Shown: one piece after another, positions 59,773-64,000 of the stretch | Layout of the letters: each line of letters opens with the position of its first letter | Position numbering within the stretch: the stretch's first letter is position 1 | NCBI RefSeq assembly: GCF_002368035.1 | Contig: NZ_AP018222.1 | Coordinates: 5,281,508 to 5,345,507, forward strand | Origin: Nostoc linckia NIES-25 | GTDB lineage: Bacteria; Cyanobacteriota; Cyanobacteriia; Cyanobacteriales; Nostocaceae | Direction: 5' to 3' | DNA length: 64,000 nucleotides | The notes under the pieces: model-generated | Told to the model about the DNA's origin: nothing | Database searches by the model: none | What the model saw: the letters and a program-made list of their open reading frames with translations, nothing else | Position numbers and translations under genes: made by a program

Positions 59773-59886
59773 TCAGCCTCCCAGCTGGTTGGGGCGTTTA
59801 TATTGCTTATAGGCAGCGTAAAATAGTCCGCCGAGGGTGACGAAAACTAGACCAAGGACAATACCTGAGAGTAGGGGTTCAACCAC
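59773..59886 (-). CDS. petG: Cytochrome b6-f complex subunit PetG
   Basis: 37 residues, one transmembrane helix. Reads VEPLLSGIVLGLVFVTLGG after a GTG start, then LFYAAYKQYKRPNQLGG, the well-known PetG sequence. PetG is a small essential subunit of the cytochrome b6f complex in the thylakoid membrane. AGAGGA lies about 10 bases before the GTG. Divergent from the cytochrome c gene. Confidence 0.95.
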   Translation of the reverse strand: MVEPLLSGIVLGLVFVTLGGLFYAAYKQYKRPNQLGG

Positions 59887-60094
59887 TGTAAGTTTCCTCT
59901 TTGCAATTGTTCAATATTTGTTTCCCGTTTTTGATTTTACCAAATTTGGTATGAATCCTCTGCCCTAGAGGCTTTTAGGACGACTGGTCGTATTAAAATT
60001 GTCTTGGTGTGCTTGCAGACACCATCAAGAACTTTTAAGCTATGTGTAGGAAATGAAAACTTTTTAGCACACCTAAACTTTTACAGCAAACCTT

Positions 60095-60469
60095 TTGGAT
60101 AATCAGATTACCAAACCCGAAATTTTGATTCAGCGCATCATTTTATTGGCGCTGGCCATTCTGTTAGCAGTGCCCTTGGGCTTTTTTGGCGTTCACTTGG
60201 TTCAAGCCTCTGATCCTTATGTCAAGAGTGTTTTATCCCTAACAGGAAACCCAATTCAAGGACACGCTATCTTTCAAATTAATTGTGCTGGTTGTCATGG
60301 CTTGGAAGCAGATGGGCGAGTGGGGCCTAGTTTGCAAGCTGTATCGAAGCACAAGTCTCGGTATGGACTGATTCACCAAGTGATTAGTGGCGACACGCCC
60401 CCAATGCCAAAGTTCCAGCCTAGCGCCCAAGAAATGGCAGACCTTCTGAGCTACTTAGAGTCGTTGTAG
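60095..60469 (+). CDS. cytM: Membrane-anchored c-type cytochrome (cytochrome cM-like)
   Basis: 124 residues from a TTG start. One N-terminal hydrophobic helix (IILLALAILLAVPLGFFGVH) anchors it; the heme site is CAGCH (about 67-71) and the likely axial Met is in PPMPKFQPS. The sequence QGHAIFQINCAGCHG with ADGRVGPSLQ and GLIHQVISGDTPPMPKF fits cytochrome cM, a low-abundance photosynthetic/respiratory electron carrier. Divergent from petG with a shared 208-base promoter region. A Met start is absent in frame, so TTG is assumed. Confidence 0.75.
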   Translation: MDNQITKPEILIQRIILLALAILLAVPLGFFGVHLVQASDPYVKSVLSLTGNPIQGHAIFQINCAGCHGLEADGRVGPSLQAVSKHKSRYGLIHQVISGDTPPMPKFQPSAQEMADLLSYLESL

Positions 60470-60511
60470 GCATTCGATTCTTTAGCTGCGAGATGCGTAA
60501 ATTCCTCATTG

Positions 60512-60543
60512 AAAAAGGCAGTATTCAATGTACTGCCTTTTTT
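60512..60543 (+). terminator. Rho-independent terminator of the cytochrome gene
   Basis: AAAAAGGCAGTA / TACTGCCTTTTT with a 7-base loop and T run. Confidence 0.9.
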
Positions 60544-60599
60544 AATTTGTGAAAATTTTTAATAAGTCTTTAGGACTTACGCACCGAAGCCTCAAAGTC

Positions 60600-60898
60600 C
60601 GATCCGCCTTAACCCCCCTTCAAAAGGCTACGGTGTATACACATCTGTATAGAAAACCAAAATCCTCGTAGATCCGTCATTATCCTCCTTAAAAAGGAGG
60701 ACTTTGAGAGATTTTTGCCCCCCTTTTGAAGGGGGGTTGGGGGGATCAAAAGTCTGCGGCGCAACTCTAGAAGACTTGTGTGTACACCGTAGCTTCAAAA
60801 AAGGGGGGAAAGCCTAAAGCTACGCCACTTGCTCCAAGTCGGGAAAGCCGCCCACCGCAGTGGCTCCCCTTTTGAAGGGGGGTTGGGGGATCTGAGTG
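60600..60898. repeat. Nested dispersed repeats
   Basis: A C/G-rich hairpin repeat (AACCCCCCTTCAAAAG ... CTTTTGAAGGGGGGTTGG). Inside it, 60627-60793 is a 167-bp insert with 17-bp inverted ends GCTACGGTGTAYACACA, flanked by TTCAAAA on both sides (60619-60625, 60794-60800). No gene between 60544 and 61165. Confidence 0.75.
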
Positions 60899-61165
60899 CG
60901 TAAGTTCTGAGTCTTAACAAAATCTAAAAATTTTCAGATGCATTTTAACCTCTTGTTTATAATCTGGTAGTTTTTACGTAGAGTCTTTGATAAAAACTTA
61001 TAGAAATTGTATATTTTAAAGTATGTTAGCAAACTACTATTTAATTATTCTGAAATTGAAGTTAGCGTACCTGGCTTAGTGGGACTAAGGCAAAAGTTCC
61101 CAGTGAATCGGCTACAGCATAGCTTCTTTGACAAACAAGATATTCTTTGAAATAAATTAAAGCTA

Positions 61166-61963
61166 ATGACTGAAGCCCTCCAAATCGGTAATCGTAAAAT
61201 TGCAGCTAGCGAACTGATTTCTTTACTAGCTAGTTACCAAATGCTGCCACAATTGCAGCGGGAATTGATTGTGGATGAGGCGATTGAGCAAAGCTCGCGC
61301 TCAGCCGATGTGGCAATAAATCTGACACCTGAAGAAGTAGCCCAAGCTAAACAGCAGTTTTACGCTGAAAAACAATTGAAAAATGAAGAAGACATCCAAG
61401 CTTGGATGGCACGTCAGGGTCTAAGTTACGAACAACTAGAAGCTGTTACTACTAGAAAGCTGAAAATTGAAAAATTTAAGCAAGCCACTTGGGGCAATAA
61501 ACTGGAAGCTTACTTTTTTCAGTCCAAGTCAAAACTCGACAAAGTAATTTATTCTCTACTGCGAACCCAGGATGTGGGAATTGCTCAAGAACTTTACTTT
61601 CGCATTCAAGCAAAAGAAAACTCTTTTGCTGACTTGGCACGGGAATATTCACTAGGCCCAGAAGCCCAAACTGGCGGTTTAGTAGGCCCAGTAGAACTTA
61701 ATGCACTACATCCAGTCATGGTGCAAATGCTCTCTAGCAGTCAACCAGGTCAAATATTACCCCCTACCCGCATCGCTGAATGGTTTGTGATTTTGCGGCT
61801 AGAAAAATTTATCCCCGCACAATTGGATGAAAGTATGAAAGCCCGCCTACTGAATGAACTGTTTGAAGCTTGGTTACAAGAACAGCAAAAACAAATGATG
61901 TCTGCACGACTAGAACAAGCTGCAACACAAACACACGAAGACGTTGAAAAACCATTAACCTAA
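61166..61963 (+). CDS. PpiC-type peptidylprolyl isomerase
   Basis: 265 residues, no signal peptide. N-terminal helical part (LISLLASYQMLPQLQRELIV; LTPEEVAQAKQQFYAEKQLK) like SurA/PrsA chaperones; a parvulin domain about 130-225 with NSFADLAREYSLGPEAQTGG, LVGPVELNALHPVMVQML and PTRIAEWFVILRLEKF. Such cytosolic forms in cyanobacteria often sit with peptide exporters, as helpers of maturation; here no exporter is adjacent. Catalysis of proline isomerisation is expected but not proven. Confidence 0.85.
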   Translation: MTEALQIGNRKIAASELISLLASYQMLPQLQRELIVDEAIEQSSRSADVAINLTPEEVAQAKQQFYAEKQLKNEEDIQAWMARQGLSYEQLEAVTTRKLKIEKFKQATWGNKLEAYFFQSKSKLDKVIYSLLRTQDVGIAQELYFRIQAKENSFADLAREYSLGPEAQTGGLVGPVELNALHPVMVQMLSSSQPGQILPPTRIAEWFVILRLEKFIPAQLDESMKARLLNELFEAWLQEQQKQMMSARLEQAATQTHEDVEKPLT

Positions 61964-62064
61964 GTATGGCCAATTAAGAGGAAACAGGGAACTGGCGACA
62001 GTTTGATACCCCACAATTAAATAATGGGGATTTAGATAATGACGGATTGAAACTTCACCAAATT

Positions 62065-62967
62065 TTAATGAGTAGCCGTTTCAAACACCTTCAACTCTTT
62101 TTCTGATACACCCTGATGTTCTTTGCGCCAAGCCTGGGGAGGTAAGCCATGATGTTGGCGAAACTGGCGGGAGAAATGAGATACATCTTGATAGCCCAAG
62201 GTTTTGGCAATCTTCTCTATGGTTTGATTATTATTTTGGAGTAAGAAACGCGCCCCTGCCATGCGACGTTTAACAATCCAAGAGTTAACAGTTTCTCCTG
62301 TCTGCCTTGCTACTCGGTTAGTTAAGTAAGCCGGTGAGTAACCAACGGCCTCAGCTACATCACACAAAGTAATTCCTTGATGATAGTGGGCTTCGATGAA
62401 GTCGAAAACTTCTTTTAATTGGGGAATGCTAGGAAAAATTGATTTCCCAAAAATAATGCTTTCTTGACAAGAGTCTTCTGCAACGCCAATAGTTGCATCT
62501 TCAGCGATCGCTGTAATATTATCCTCTACAAATACTGATTTTGCAGGTTTCTCCAATTGAACTGCACACCAGTATTGGAGATTAGCTTGCTTTTGCAGTC
62601 GGCTAGCGATCGCTCTGAGCAATTCATCTAGTGTAGAGGGTTTGGTAAGATAATCATCTGCCCCCAATTCCATAGCTTTGCGAACATCTGCTTTGGTGCT
62701 ACTACCAGTCAGAAAAATCAAGGGAATAATCGCTGTTAGGGGATCTTGGTGTAGCGCAGTGAGAACGCCATAACCATCCATATCGGGCATCGTGATATCG
62801 CAAATAATTAAATCCGGTATATATTCTTGTGCTTTTTGAATACCAGCAAAGCCATTATCAGCACCTATCGTATCAAAACCTTTAGCGTTCAGACCTTTTA
62901 AATAAAGATTGCGGGTAACGTTATCATCTTCAATAACGAGAATTTTTTTTGACGATTGGTACATCAT
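62065..62967 (-). CDS. Response regulator with AraC-type DNA-binding domain
   Basis: 300 residues. Receiver domain 1-125: KILVIEDDNVTRNLYLKGLN, phospho-acceptor Asp in LIICDITMPDMDG (about 56), Thr in FLTGSS and Lys in LTKPS. A 70-residue linker follows. The AraC domain (about 195-290) has two helix-turn-helix units: ITLCDVAEAVGYSPAYLTNR and QTIEKIAKTLGYQDVSHFSR with FRQHHGLPPQAWR. It lies 111 bases after the kinase gene on the same strand, so the two form a two-component pair. Confidence 0.93.
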   Translation of the reverse strand: MMYQSSKKILVIEDDNVTRNLYLKGLNAKGFDTIGADNGFAGIQKAQEYIPDLIICDITMPDMDGYGVLTALHQDPLTAIIPLIFLTGSSTKADVRKAMELGADDYLTKPSTLDELLRAIASRLQKQANLQYWCAVQLEKPAKSVFVEDNITAIAEDATIGVAEDSCQESIIFGKSIFPSIPQLKEVFDFIEAHYHQGITLCDVAEAVGYSPAYLTNRVARQTGETVNSWIVKRRMAGARFLLQNNNQTIEKIAKTLGYQDVSHFSRQFRQHHGLPPQAWRKEHQGVSEKELKVFETATH

Positions 62968-63078
62968 TTCCTCTCACCAAAACTGTTTGCGATCGATAAT
63001 TGCTAGGCTCTTTCCTAAATCTGTAAAAATAAATGAGATTAATTACCTTTTTGAATAATAATTATTTTTATTCAACAC

Positions 63079-64000
63079 TTATAACCTATAATTGATGGAC
63101 TTTGATTTGATTAGTGGCAACATCACAGTAAAAGTACTACCCACACCAACTTCGCTTTCTACAAAAACTTGACCTTGATGTAAGTCTACGAGAGTTTTAA
63201 GAATCGATAGCCCTAGCCCAGTACCAGGTATATTATCGACATTACTACCTCGGAAAAATGGCTCAAATAGCCGTTGCCGATCCTCTAGCGAAATCCCAAT
63301 ACCTGTATCTTTTACATGGAAAATTACTTTCTCTTTATTGCACGATAGCTTCAATTCAACTGCTGGATTTGAGCGAGAATACTTAATTGCGTTATCGAGT
63401 AAATTCTTCAAAATTGGTTCTACTAGTTTCTTATCTATACAAGCTATTAAAGAATTTTCTTGACTAACGAAATTTATTTTAACTTGGCTGACACTCATCT
63501 GCATTTGTGCAACTAAATCATCACAAAATTGAACTAAATCGAGCGGTTTCGGGTCAAAATTTAGTTTCGCTGATTCTGCCTTAGAGAAAAACAGAATATC
63601 ATCTAACATTTGACTGAGTTCTTCAGTCGCTTTTTGAATGTGATCGAGTAGCGGTTGTATTTTCTTCTGTGTACGTTTGTCTACTTCTTCCTTGAGTAAA
63701 CTATTAGAAAATGAAACAATATTCAGTGGATTGCGGAATTGATGGCAAACCATAGAAAGAAAACTAGCTCTAAGTTCGCTTAATTGTTTTGCTTTTTCTA
63801 AAGCTTGATTAAGGTTTAATTGTGCATACTTGTAATCAGTAATATCAATACCTGCAATCATTTCAACTGGTTTTCCACCAAAATCCAGCACTCCATCCAG
63901 GGTTGCAACTGCACAAGCTAGCCAGCGTTCTGTACCGTTTTTTGTGAGAATATTCATCTCTTGATATTCAAATTTACCAGCTTCATCCTGGTTACGTATT
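63079..64000 (-). CDS. PAS-containing sensor histidine kinase (partial)
   Basis: The frame stays open to the window edge; bases 63958-64000 continue it with DEAGKFEYQEMNILTKNGTE, a PAS/PAC end, so the start lies outside. HisKA: FLSMVCHQFRNPLNIVSFSN with the phospho-acceptor His. HATPase: NLLDNAIKYS, KDTGIGIS, GTGLGLSILKTLVD. Probable partner of the AraC-type regulator downstream. N-terminal sensing part not visible. Confidence 0.9.
   Translation of the reverse strand, partial: IRNQDEAGKFEYQEMNILTKNGTERWLACAVATLDGVLDFGGKPVEMIAGIDITDYKYAQLNLNQALEKAKQLSELRASFLSMVCHQFRNPLNIVSFSNSLLKEEVDKRTQKKIQPLLDHIQKATEELSQMLDDILFFSKAESAKLNFDPKPLDLVQFCDDLVAQMQMSVSQVKINFVSQENSLIACIDKKLVEPILKNLLDNAIKYSRSNPAVELKLSCNKEKVIFHVKDTGIGISLEDRQRLFEPFFRGSNVDNIPGTGLGLSILKTLVDLHQGQVFVESEVGVGSTFTVMLPLIKSKSINYRL

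Overview
The window is chromosomal DNA of a filamentous, probably heterocyst-forming cyanobacterium (Nostocales). GCGATCGC (HIP1) octamers are frequent, short heptanucleotide tandem repeats (CCAATGA / TCATTAG) and C/G-rich hairpin repeats fill the intergenic spaces, and the housekeeping genes include petG, a cM-like cytochrome c, cruP, hisH, obgE and rsmD. No rRNA, tRNA or CRISPR array was recognised.

Layout. (1) 1-7.9 kb: the end of an RND efflux gene, a GCS2-family ligase, an Rpn/PDDEXK gene broken by a 45-bp repeat insertion, a TerB/Mo-nitrogenase-C protein, obgE and a multi-PAS histidine kinase. (2) 8.25-28.48 kb: an apparently complete integrated mobile element of about 20.2 kb, framed by a 14-bp direct repeat (attL/attR candidates) and, just inside, a perfect 20-bp inverted repeat. 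The left arm reads leftward: tyrosine integrase, zinc-ribbon proteins, a membrane-anchored P-loop ATPase, tiny membrane proteins and small unknowns. The right arm reads rightward: a ribbon-helix-helix protein split by a frameshift, small genes, an 11-copy iteron array, a primase-helicase, then a tightly coupled cassette of about ten unknown, phage-structural-looking proteins ending at a strong terminator. No terminase, portal, major capsid protein, relaxase or conjugation pilus genes are recognisable, so its transfer mode is open. (3) 28.5-34 kb: tandem von Willebrand A proteins, a small stress-like protein, an HxlR regulator, a MITE-like repeat and a secreted DUF2252 protein. (4) 34.3-41.1 kb: a thiazole/oxazole-modified peptide (RiPP) cluster. 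A precursor with 15 cysteines spaced every third residue lies upstream of an E1-like leader-binding protein, a YcaO cyclodehydratase and a SagB-type dehydrogenase, with a divergent ABC exporter. (5) 41.3-53 kb: a glycosidase-like/aspartic-protease-like fusion, cruP, two paralogous membrane proteins, a BBE-type flavoprotein and a receiver domain lacking its phospho-acceptor Asp. (6) 53-56 kb: a decayed NB-ARC-TPR (STAND/NLR-like) gene. (7) 56.3-64 kb: DUF3370 protein, pyroglutamyl peptidase-like protein, hisH, rsmD, petG, cytochrome c, a PpiC-type isomerase and a histidine kinase/AraC-type regulator pair running off the end.

Two places best fit 'undescribed system': the RiPP cluster with its (Cys-x-Gly)15 core, and the integrative element whose replication and structural genes have no clear counterpart. 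All function assignments come from reading translations and motifs; no database search was run.
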